This document shows, piece after piece, positions 24,901-36,900 of a DNA stretch of 64,000 bases (position 1 is the first letter of the stretch; the number at the start of each line of letters is the position of its first letter). The position numbers and the translations under genes were made by a program. Location of the stretch: the NCBI GenBank assembly GCA_944989445.1, contig CALYLW010000315.1, positions 823,213-887,212 of the forward strand, given 5' to 3'. Below the pieces are notes generated by a model. The model was given only the letters and a program-made list of their open reading frames with translations. It did no database searches and was not told the DNA's origin. Origin of the DNA: Ampullaceana balthica (taxonomy: Eukaryota > Mollusca > Gastropoda > Lymnaeidae).

Positions 24901-27900
24901 CTGCATCAATAATTTGCATTGAAGTTCTTGAGCTTGGAAACTAGGTAGTCTAAAAATACTGACATTCTTTGAGTGGTCGTGTCACTTTTTTGTTTATAAA
25001 ACTAATGGAAATCAGTTTCAAATTTTAGAAAACTGAAAGTCAGCACACATTATTTCTAACAGAAATGATGCAGAAAGAATAATCTTTCATTTGTAAACTT
25101 TAAAAAATGCCTGAAAGGCAATGAAACAATCTAATTTGCTCAATTTCTCATTTATATTAGTAATTGGCAGTCTCAGAAATTTTATTGGCTAAATTCCTGG
25201 TTAAAGGGGAATAACTCTGCATGTAAGTTTATGAAAAAAAGAGTTAATCTACTTTGCAATGTAATAGCATGAGATAAGCTAAATTGTATTTAGGAATGGT
25301 TGCTCCATATGAAAAACTATAATTTGATCCTTATGTTTGATACACAAGGATACATACATTTGTGAGCCATAAAGCTTATACCGGAATGACACAAATGAGG
25401 AACAAAATAGAGCTTATATTTATAAACTAGGTTGTGCTGGGGCGCCGTGGCGCCTACGGCGCTCACTTTTTAGGGCACCTACGACGCCCACTTTTTTCAA
25501 AAGCCCAACTAACTTATCCTTGTTTGATAAATACCTAATATTAAACTTGCTGAAATGTACACAAAGTATTTTACAATTATAAATCCTCAAATCCTATTTT
25601 TACATCATTCCCTTTCCCAAAAGTAAAATATAAGCTAAAACAATGACGTCATATAATTTATTTTTACAGGGCTAATCACCACACGACTTTTTAACTGCTA
25701 TAGACTATTGTACTATGTTCCTCAGCGTTCCACATTCAGTGAGTGACTTGGACTATTATATTATTTATAATAATTGTTATGAAATTAGGCAAAACAGCGT
25801 CCTTCGCAGGAGAGGAGTTTACATGTGAGACAGCCACTTGTTGTTTCTATTGGTCTATTTGTATTTTGTGTTTCACTTAGCTCTCGCACACTGATAGTAA
25901 CTGCTTGTCTGCCATAGATCGTACATGACTGATGCATGTTAGTAAGAGGAGAATGTCGGTAGCAGTTCTGTGCCTTGCAGATGGTCCTGTGCCTGGCAGA
26001 TGGTCCTGTGCCTGTCAGATGGTCCTGTGACTGGCAGATGGTCCTGTGCCTGGCTGATGGTCCTGTGCCTGGCAGATGGTCCTGTGCCTGGCTGATGGAC
26101 CTGTGCCACAGATCATACGTGACTGATGTGTGGTAGGGTCAGTTATGTTATTATTGGGGCTGTCAGTGTCAGTTTAGTGCCTGGCAGATGGTCCGGCCAT
26201 GAGCTGCTGCATCACATTAAATGGTAATTATTTGTGTCTGCAGGCATTTGTGGACAGCAACCCAGACATGAAGTGGTGTCCCTTTGCTGGATGTGGTAGA
26301 GCTGTCAAGTTGCCTGACCTTGAACTTGGGTTGATCCATGGTAACAAGCGTAATAAGATTCCATCGGACACCTCCAGGGGAGTGGACTGTGGCGTAGGTC
26401 ATTATTTTTGTTGGTAAGTCCAACAGTGGGTAACTAAGCCTTAGAACACAAGCTATCACTTTGCTTTAAATGAAGACAGAAAGTATCCAGTGGGTGAGAA
26501 AGTTCAGTGGAGTCAGAATGAGATCAGTGGAGTCAGAATGAGATCAGTGGAGTCAGAATGAGATCAGTGGAGTCAGAATGAGATCAGTGGAGTCAGAATG
26601 AGATCAGTGGAGTCAGAATGAGATCAGTGGAGTCAGAATGAGATCAGTGGAGTCAGAATGAGATCAGTGGAGTCAGAATGAGATCAGTGGAGTCAGAATG
26701 AGATCAGTGGAGTCAGAATGAGATCAGACTCCTTTCCTGCAATAGATTATCTAACTATAAAAGTTGCACTTTGAAACAATTTTTTCATTTTAAATTTTAA
26801 TGGATACAAAGCTTTTGCAAAATGTCTGTTCATGAATGTTTAAAATACAAAATACACAAACAAATTGTGCAATGAAAACAATAAATTTGAGCTTTATTTT
26901 TAGACTGACACGACAGTAAACATTTCGGCTAATGCCTTCATCAGTACAACATAAAATACATTCTTACAATACTTACATAAGTAATAATAACATTCTTAAA
27001 ACATATTGTATTTTAAAATATTTATGTTAAATAAAAAGAAAGGAAAAACAAAAACAAACATGGACACAGTATACAGGAAAACATTCATGAATGTTTATTT
27101 GACATGTGTGTTGATGAATGTTTATTTGAAAATGTGTGTTCTTGAATGTTTATTTGATAATGTGTTCTTGCATGTTTATTTAACAATGTGTGTTGATGAA
27201 TGTTTATTTGAAAATGTGTATTCTTGAATGTTTATTTGATAATGTGTGTTCGTGAATGTTTATTTGACAATGTGTGTTGATGACTTCTGTTTAAAGGGAA
27301 TGTTTAGAAGAGTCCCACGAGCCTTGTAGCTGTGATAACTGGAGTAAATGGCACCAGAAGATAAGCCAGATCAGACCTGAAACATGTAAGTCATTACATA
27401 CTTACAGGGGAGACTACTTACATTGGCCCCATCAATTTGTTATTCTGACCGTTTACACTGATTTTTAAAAAATGTCTTTCCCATGCTGAATGAATAAATG
27501 AATGAATGAATTCTTTATTTTTTAAAGAGATAACACTGTCTATTCTAGTCTAACATGCTTGTTGCTGACACCCCTCTGGGGAATAAAATCAAAGAAACTG
27601 CATCATTAAATAAATTCAACCTCATTAGATTTGTTTAGGTTAATCTTTCCATACCAGGCTTTGTGTTTGTTGATGGCTATGTTCTGTAAGCACTGTGTCC
27701 ACTGCTGAGTATCTCTCTTCTAAACTCACTCCCCCCACCCACCTTGTCCCCATTTGTTCAGTGGACGGCACAGAACAAGAAACAGAGCTGGCGGCCAACT
27801 GCCTGTGGCTAGTGACCAACTCCAAGCCTTGCCCCAACTGTAAGTCTCCCATACAGAAAAATGAGGGATGCAATCACATGAAGTGCAGCAAGGTGGGTGA

Positions 27901-30900
27901 AGCTTTATAAAAAAAAATGCTTAAGTTGTGTTATGTTTTATTCACTGGTAATTTGTACTTGTAGTAAATATTTTCAATGATTTTCAACTCAAGTCAACAA
28001 CAACAACCCCAATGAGCAGAGCAGCCATGCTAACTATCTTTACAGATGTATTTACAAACCATAAAACAATCTATACGAGCCATAATGATCAGGGCACTGA
28101 TTGTGGGCCCTTAAGTAATAGAAGATGTTTCGTTTTATTTCTAGGATGAAGGTTCGCTCTATCACCCCACAATGACGGATTGCTTCTTTAAATTTGATGA
28201 CCTCCTTGTAACTGCACTGTCTAGAAGGCAGCCTTTAAAAAAATCATATTAAAAAATGCAATCACTGTAATTGAAAAAATATTTCAAATTGGTTTATAAT
28301 CTAACCCAGTGGTCTCCATCCTTTTTATCACCAATGACCGGTCAAAGTTTGATAATTTTACAGTGGCCTGCTGACCTAGAAGGGGGGATTGGTGGCGGCG
28401 TTGATTGTATCAGTATAATCACATATTCAGAAATAGCTGTGTCTGGGTGAACATTCATGGGGTCAAAAAAATTGCTTATTCTTACCACGTCAGTGATGGT
28501 ATAAACCCATTTAGATTTAGATAATAATTATTAAATTTAAAATGTTTTAAAATCAACTGCATGAAATAATACAATTTATGCAACACTAAGAATTTATTAA
28601 AAATTTAAAGCATAAAAATGAATTAAATAATTTAAACTCTCTTTATGCTTATTATGCTAACTCAATAGCTGTCCATGACACAAGTAAAATTCGTGGATTA
28701 ATTAATACCAGCATCACCAGAAAACGCTTTCAAATCACACCATTGATGAGGTGTCAAAAGAAATTTTTGAAAAAAATACGAAACAGAAAAAAAAAGGGAA
28801 ATAGAAGTATATCAGCTTGTCAACGGGGGTGACCCATCAAAAGTGCTCACGACAAAAGAGCACTGACATAAGAGTGCAAAAATTGATTGTAGGTGGTTGT
28901 GCTAATGTGTCATTGATGTTCTTTTGACGGAGTTCCACCAAAACAGGTTACACATTTTTGCCTGCTGTGTATGTAAAGACGCACAATCCCGAGAGAAATA
29001 AACCACTGAAAAATAAAATGTAAATAAGTTAATGTTCCTTTGGCGGCCCGGTACCATTTGTTCCACGGCTCTGTACCGGTCTGCGGCCTGGGGTTGGGGA
29101 CCACTGATCTAACCTAACCTGTGTATCTGTGAGGGGAAATATTAAAGCTAAAGTAACACGGCATTCTCCTTTTACATTAGATTTTCAAATATAAAACACA
29201 GGAACTTTTCAACCTTTGACCCTCATCTATCACTTAACAGGGAATTAGGTTGACTTTATCCAAATTTCAGCATTTACTTACTGTTTACACAGTTTAGAAG
29301 TTGTTTGATAACATCTCTTTGTTTTGTATGCCCCCAGTGTAAATATGACTTTTGTTTGATGACATCTCTTTGTTTTGTATGCCCCCAGTGTAAATATGAC
29401 TTTTGTTGGGTTTGTCTGGAACAATGGAAGCGTCACAACAGCTCCACTGGGGGTTACTTCAAGTGCAATCGTTTTGAGGTGCTCAAGAAAGTTGAAGAGC
29501 AAAGTGCCCAGCTAGTCAGCGAGGTCAGCCTTGTTTTGGTTGTTGCAAAAAGTGTTAAAAAAAATTAAGTTATCAATAAAAAAAAATTAACAAATATATA
29601 AATAAATTTATATTTATCTGGTAAAGAAATGCTCGATCTATTAGTTGAATCTTTGCCATATGTTTTATGAACTGATTTAACAAAAGGAGCCGTACTTACT
29701 TGTAGTGAATGTATTCAATCCCTGTTCAGGCTGAGACAAAGAACAAGAGCATGCAAGAGCTGAGCAGATTTGTACACTACTACACAAGGTTCAAGAATCA
29801 TGAAAACAGCTATAAAGTGAGTCCTCTCTTTGATTTCCATTTGCAGGTTGTTGTTTTTTTTCCCCACAGGCAGCTGTGACGGAGTCGTTGTCTAGGGGTT
29901 GAGGTCCCCCCTTGGCCACAGATATTTACCACATAGACGGGTAAAAGACTCAGCAACGCTGGGTTGTTTTCTTTCAACGTAAGTTTAATGACATCAAGAA
30001 TCTTTGAACATGTATATGGTAAAGTACAATTTGCAGTTTACAGATGATTGTCATACCATCCAGAGTCATCGGCCCAGCTTGACAGTATCGGACCACGTTC
30101 ACAAAAAAAACTCCACACTCTATCGTACGTCTTTCACCTGCCTGCTACTCGGCAACTTAACACTCTCCCCGCGACACACAATGTGACCCCTATTATACCC
30201 CCGTCTTGTCCGACCGGTTTTGACTGGACCCTGGGTCAATCACCATGTCTCCCTTTGACCGTGGTCCTGTCAATTCATTACAACTTGCACGTACCTTGAG
30301 TTCACTCGCCCCCGTTCCACGAGGACAAGTGTTCACAGCCCCATTTATGCGTAGTCATCCCCACACCACAACATCTGACCGTAACAGCAGCCAATATTTA
30401 ACACTGTGGTAAGTTTGCTTCTGTTTTCAGACTGGTGGATGATTTTCTTCACCCTTGAATTAGGGGTCTACGGATATGCATTTTTGCCGATATTGCCGAT
30501 ACTGATATTACCGATATTTTTTTTGCCGATATGAGTGCCGATATGAGTATTTGTTAGGACAAAAACCAGAGGTCATATTTGATGACGTCATTCTTAAATT
30601 TATCACTCGTAATTATTTATCTTTCATATTAGGGGACTACCGATATGTATTTTTGCTGATATTACGAATTTTTTTTCCTTTATGAAAGCCGATATAAGTA
30701 TTTGTTGGGACAAAAACCAGCGGTCTTATTTGATGACGTCATTCTTAAATTCATCACTCCTAATTATTTATATAATATATTAGGGGTCTACCGATGTGCA
30801 TTTTTGCTGATATTACCTATATATTTTTCCGAAATGAGTGCCGATATGAGTATTTGTTAGGACAAAAACCAGCTGTCATATTTGATGACGTCAGTCTTAA

Positions 30901-33900
30901 ATTTATCACTCGTAATTATTTATATTTTATAAATTTAGGGGTCTACCGATATGCATGTTTGCCGATATTACCGATATTTTTTTCCGATATGAGTATTTGT
31001 TAGGACAAAAAAAAATAAACAGCGGTCATATTTGATGACGTCATTCTTAAATTTATCACTCGTAATTATTTATATTTTATAATTTAAGGGTCTACACTCT
31101 ACCGATATCCAGTTATGCCGATATTAACGATTTATTTATTTATTTTCCGAAACGAAGTTTCTGATGTGTTTACAAGTTCCAGATCATGACCTACATAGGA
31201 CTCATGACAAAACGAACCGTCCTTTATGAAAATGTATAAGCAAAATTAGGTACTCCTTTTGAAACTTCTACTTTTGACTCATAATTATTAATTCTAACCA
31301 ATAGTTTAATGGCTTTTGCACAAGGCCACCTTTTATGAATGAAACAATGAGAACAAAGCAATAGTAATAGAGTGAAATGAGGTTGAAGGATGAATGGTTG
31401 CTAATGACAACAAGTCTGCACACGGTACATTTTGTTATTCCATACGAAACGAAATGTTTTAGACATCTGCTATTCTGCGTGCATCTTTGCTATTAGAGCA
31501 ATTACGTGAACATAATGTTTACATGTTATCCATTTATTAGAGCAATTACGGTGTACTTGGCATCGGCACTATTTACACAGTATTTCTGAGCATACGAAAA
31601 TCGGCCGATACCTAAAAATATCATAGCACATGGCACACTGTATCGTGGCTGTAGATATTAATACTAGGACTCTTTTGGCTATTTCAATACCGGTATCGGG
31701 ATCGATATAATAATTTGTCGAGATATTGTAAATGTAAATGATAGTTGTTTTTTGTTGTTGTTTTTTTTGGGTCAAAATATCACTTATTATGAAATATCGG
31801 TGACGTCAATATCGGGACCTTTACATGCTACCGATACCGATATTACCGATATCCTGATATCGGTGCCGATATATTGGTCAGCCGATATATCGGTAGACCC
31901 CTACCTTGAGTAGATGTCATGCTTGACCAGTCAGTCCATTGGTTTTAGGTCTGACTCATGTTTAAAATATGACAAAAATTTTAAGTGACTCTAAAATTCA
32001 ACTGCATAATATTTTATTTATTTTTTTCTTCATTTTTTTTATTGTGGCATCTGTCTTGATGAAGTACCACTTGAAAAGTCATAGGCCTAGAATATTTTCA
32101 GTTACTGTTATTTTTTTGTTTGATAATTTTTTCATTGATAATTATCAATACTTGGTTATTATCTTTGATCAGCTTGAAGAACCTTTGCTGAAAACTGCCA
32201 AGGATAAGATGATGAAACTGGCAGAGGCTGTCACAGACAGTGGTAGGTACAATAATAGTTGTGTTTGTACCTGCTAGACTTTGATCTATTGGGTGAGGCT
32301 GTCACAGACAGTGGTAGGTACAATATTAGTTGTGTTTGTACCTGCTAGACTTTGTTATATTGGGTGAGGCTGTCACAGACAGTGGTAGGTACAATAATAG
32401 TTGTGTTTGTACCTGCTAGACTTTGATATATTGGGTGAGGCTGTCACAGACAGTGGTAGGTACAATATTAGTTGTGTTTGTACCTGCTAGACTTTGATCT
32501 ATTGGGTGAGGCTGTCACAGACAGTGGTAGGTACAATATTCATTCCTCTGTTAGTATGACTCTCTTGTCTGGACCAGATAGGACTTTTACTGACACATTG
32601 AGATAAATGGATTGCTGGGGAGGATGGGGTGCTATGAAAAATTGTTCTTGAATAGAAAAGAAATATAGTAAATTAAATAGAATAAGGTTATTTACGTGTG
32701 CGGTTTACGACATAAATTAATATTTTTACAGTTATTTCAACATGCAAAGGAAATGTAAATGAGTCAAGTACTGAAGCTTATATGAATAAAGAGGGAGTTT
32801 TGCACTAGTAGCATTTTTTGTCTAATAATTATTCAATATTTACAGTTACAAATATTACCCTTACAAACCATTTACTTTTTATTGTGGTGTGTGCCAGGAA
32901 ACGGTCACAGAAAACTGTCACTGTGTTTAAGGAAAACCTTCACTAATATCCAGTGTAATGCTCTCACACCTCTGTTGGACTGGCAGGAATAAAACCTCAA
33001 GTTTTTTTTTCATTCTTTGTTGTTGACTATTTCCAGCCACTGCACAAACAGAGACCAAATTTGTTGAAGATGCTGTCAATCAGTTGCTGAAAGCCAGGCG
33101 GGTCTTGAAATGTTCCTATGTTTATGGATTCTACCTGGATGGTCCTGGATACAAGAAAATAGTTTTTGAATTTATGCAGGTTAGTAACATGGGGACAGGG
33201 ACAAAAAAGATGTTACATATAATAATTATGTTAAGGATTTATTTTGAGTGGAGAAAACCCTTCTTGGTTTTTCTAAAAAATATTGATCAACAAATAAAAT
33301 TGCCCTTCACTATGACAAAAATGCTTGTACAGTTGAACCCACTTACCTCGAGCTCGGTTAGCTCGACCACCCTATTATGTCGACGTTTTTTATTGGAACC
33401 GCCAAATTCTCTCTTTGTCTTAGCATTTTCTCGTCGTTTAATTCGATTTTTTTAGTCGCCGAAACCTCATAACACGAGCACAAAAAAGGGTAAATTTGCC
33501 ACTTAACGTTGGTTATCTCGATCGCCATGACAAATCGCCAGCTTTTGAAAATGTTAGCTATGATTTTTTTATAACCAAGGGAAGGGACCCATTTTCTGCC
33601 TCACCAGGGTCTGCTGGTGACGTTACAGCCCGCTTGCTCAGCGCTGTTACTTCTGGTACTATGTTTCGGTAACTAAGCGAATACATTTCTTTTTAAAAAA
33701 TCGGGTCACTAGCGTACTCCACAAACAGTCTATATTTATAGACCAAAATATTATTATTATTAAGAAAACGCTTTGATTTTGATGTCACGTTCGCTCGCGT
33801 GTTGGCTCTGGTATTCTGCCGTAACACAACAAAAAATTAACTCCGGGTAATAAGCTAATATACAGACTAAGTCCTGATAAAACGGAGTAAACAGTCATAA

Positions 33901-36900
33901 TAAGATGGAATTTATTTAAATACCATATTATGTTTCACTCGTCAACTTGCCAGAATTATTGAATTTCGCCGCGCACACGACGATCCAACCAATAGGGTGG
34001 GGTTTAGGTGGGGTTGAGCTACACTGGCCATTTACCAAGGCATGCTCTGACTCAATTTAAAAAGTAAAATGTTCCTTCCCCCAACCCACTGTAGATGTAT
34101 AACAGTGGGGGAGGGGAGGGAAGGTGTCTCTTCTCGCTGTCTTGTATTGGTATGTCAAAGCAAGAGGCTTCCTTTTATATAAACTTCAAAGACCTTTCAA
34201 TCCTTCTAGCCTTCCCCCCCCCACATTATCCCTAACTAGAAAACTCTGTAACTTGTCCGTCCCCATCCCTTTGAGTTCACTGACGGTCCACATCAAGCTC
34301 TCGTACAGTGCCTCGACAACTAAGCAAATTAAAATTAAAAAAAAACAAAACATTCCTTAGCCGTAGGCGAAGTAGACTAATAGTGATGATGTGTATAATA
34401 TTTAGATACCGGAATAGGGAGAAAGCGATTTGAAGTCACCGTCGCTCAACACAACAAAAACGAACTCCGTGGTAAAAAGCTATTACGGGCTTATTGAAGT
34501 TGCAGCTGAATAAATTATTTAAACTCCAAAGACTTAAAACTTAAATAAATAAGCCCAAACATTTTTAAAGATGAGTGTAAGCGGTCGTTCGATAGTTGGA
34601 GTCGTAACTACGGTAAACACTAGTCCTAGCGCAATAGTAGTCAATTATTAACAAATATATTTATTTGAATATTGATTGTTTTCCTTGGTCCTTATACAAA
34701 TAAATGCCTTGGTATTTATTAGTAATAAACTTACACTAAGATTATGACTTTAATTATAATTACATCATTAGTATTAGTAGTAAATAGCATGAAATAATAA
34801 AGTTCAAGGACGAACGAGCAAATGAACGCACTAGAGCCTCAGTCAGAGCCGAGTCACTAATTCATTTACATAAATCATACTCGCAAGGACGTTCCATTTC
34901 GCATAATATAACATATCACATAATTTAACATTATATTGATATTTCGTATATTCCGATACGATTCTGATTAATCGACCCACCACTAATTAACGCACAGCAC
35001 GTATATAAAGAAATTTCAAGCGCATGTTAATATTTTGCCGCCATATTGGTTTTCGTTTTAACTTGAACATCGGTTATCTCGATGCCATTTTTCATACCCC
35101 AACGCCGTCGACTTAACCCGTTTCGACTGTAATTAAGTTCCTATCTTTGCAGTATCATAATAGACAAAAAAAGGCATAAGGAGTATGGCTGGCAAAGTTT
35201 GGATTCAAAATGTTTAGTGTTATGTTTCTGTACTGTAAACTGTTTATTTCAACTGTGTGTGTCTGATTCTCATGGTCCTCAGTTGTTTGTCTTTTGGCTC
35301 TTTCAGACAGAACTGGAAGAGTGTACAGAAATCCTTTCCCAGATGGTTAATCGACTTTATCTGCGCACTCCCAGGCGTAAGATCATAGAACAGGCCAACA
35401 TCACCCAACGTAAGAGACTTGAGTTCATCATGGCCATATCCAAAGGCCTCGTTCCACCAGAGACTCCGCCATCCGCTCGGAGAGGGAAGAAGAAGCGGAA
35501 GCTGAGTGGAGTTGGACCTGAGGATGTATGCATGGAATCATTTCTCTTGTTGAATTATTTGAATGTGGGGCTGGTTCTGTGGGATCATGGGTTCAAATCT
35601 TTTTCTCCAGCAATTAAGCACTCATTAAAAAGGTTGTTTATAATGATATGTTCACAGGCGTTACAAAGTGATGACCAGTTAAGCTGCTGGTCATCTCAGG
35701 AAGAAAACTATTAACATTATAATTTTGTTACTTATCTGTAACAACCACCTTATGATTGCAATATCTTCAAAATGGAAAATTCCCCTCTTTATGGTTTCAG
35801 GAAGATTTGCACAGAGCCATTGTTGCATCCATACAAGAAGTGAATCCAGCCAATCCATGGATCAAGGATGCATCAGGTCGTCACACCAATGTGGCCACAC
35901 TGCTGGAATGGCCTTGGCCTTCAGATGAGAGTGAAGACAGCGATGGAGAACCAGAGAAACGGGCTTTGCGCGAGAGCATCGGTCAGTTTGTTTCTCTGTA
36001 GGATTTCAAATATGTTCTTCTTGCAGATTCTAAGCTACTCATCCTTGAGGTCTTGGCCTTTTCACTTGGACTCTCACTTATTAGTGTAAAAAAAATGTTA
36101 TTGCAAGACAAAAACAATATTTTATGGATCTGTGGTGGGGTTTTTAAACCAACAAACTGCAAAAAGCTGACGTGCTGTGATCTCAACTCTTATTTGGTTA
36201 CTCTGATATGTATTTTTAATTTACCCCAAAACTATTTGGTATGGAATCAAAGGGTAGGAATTTTGGAATTCTCTCATCTTCTTGAAATCATTGGGATCCT
36301 TTTTATCATGGAAATAACATTTTACGGACACATGAAACATGGCACTGTCACTTTACAAAATACATACAAGTTTTTTGGTTTATAGAAATCTTAAACAAGC
36401 CAATCTTGACCAACATATTTCTTAATGTAATGCGTATTTAAATCTATTAGTGACCCTGTTTCAGAAGTTGATGAGCCACTACTGATAGCTCCACTATAAT
36501 AATATACTGTCTTGAATATCACTTCCATTAAGAAATGCAAAGAAATTAGGCATTTTTAAAACAAGTTAGCTTTAACTAAAATTCTCAAAAAAATTTCCAT
36601 TTCAATTAGAAATTTTTCACATAAAATGACGACATGAAATTTAATTATTTAAAATTGCGCTGCAAATTGGTTGGTGTTTTTATTATGATTAATTGCCCTT
36701 AAAAAGACACTTTCTGGGTTACGTCTTTCTTTTACAGTATCATCAACCTGTTACCCTTACATTACCATCTAACATTTTTTTCCCTTAAATTACCATCTAC
36801 CTTAGGGTATTATGTAAATTAACACCTACCATTTGCTACTCTTTACACTTGCCATTAATCATTTTATATCCCTTACATGTACAGGGGTCCTCGGGTTACG

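Noticed and set aside
30004..30299. Two overlapping small frames
   Set aside because: There is no similarity or splice context in this intron. The GC-richer composition suggests repeat DNA, but nothing more can be said.
33084..33455. Single open frame of 123 residues
   Set aside because: Its first third is ANKIB1 exon 16 and the rest reads through the donor at 33180 into intron and the TA element.
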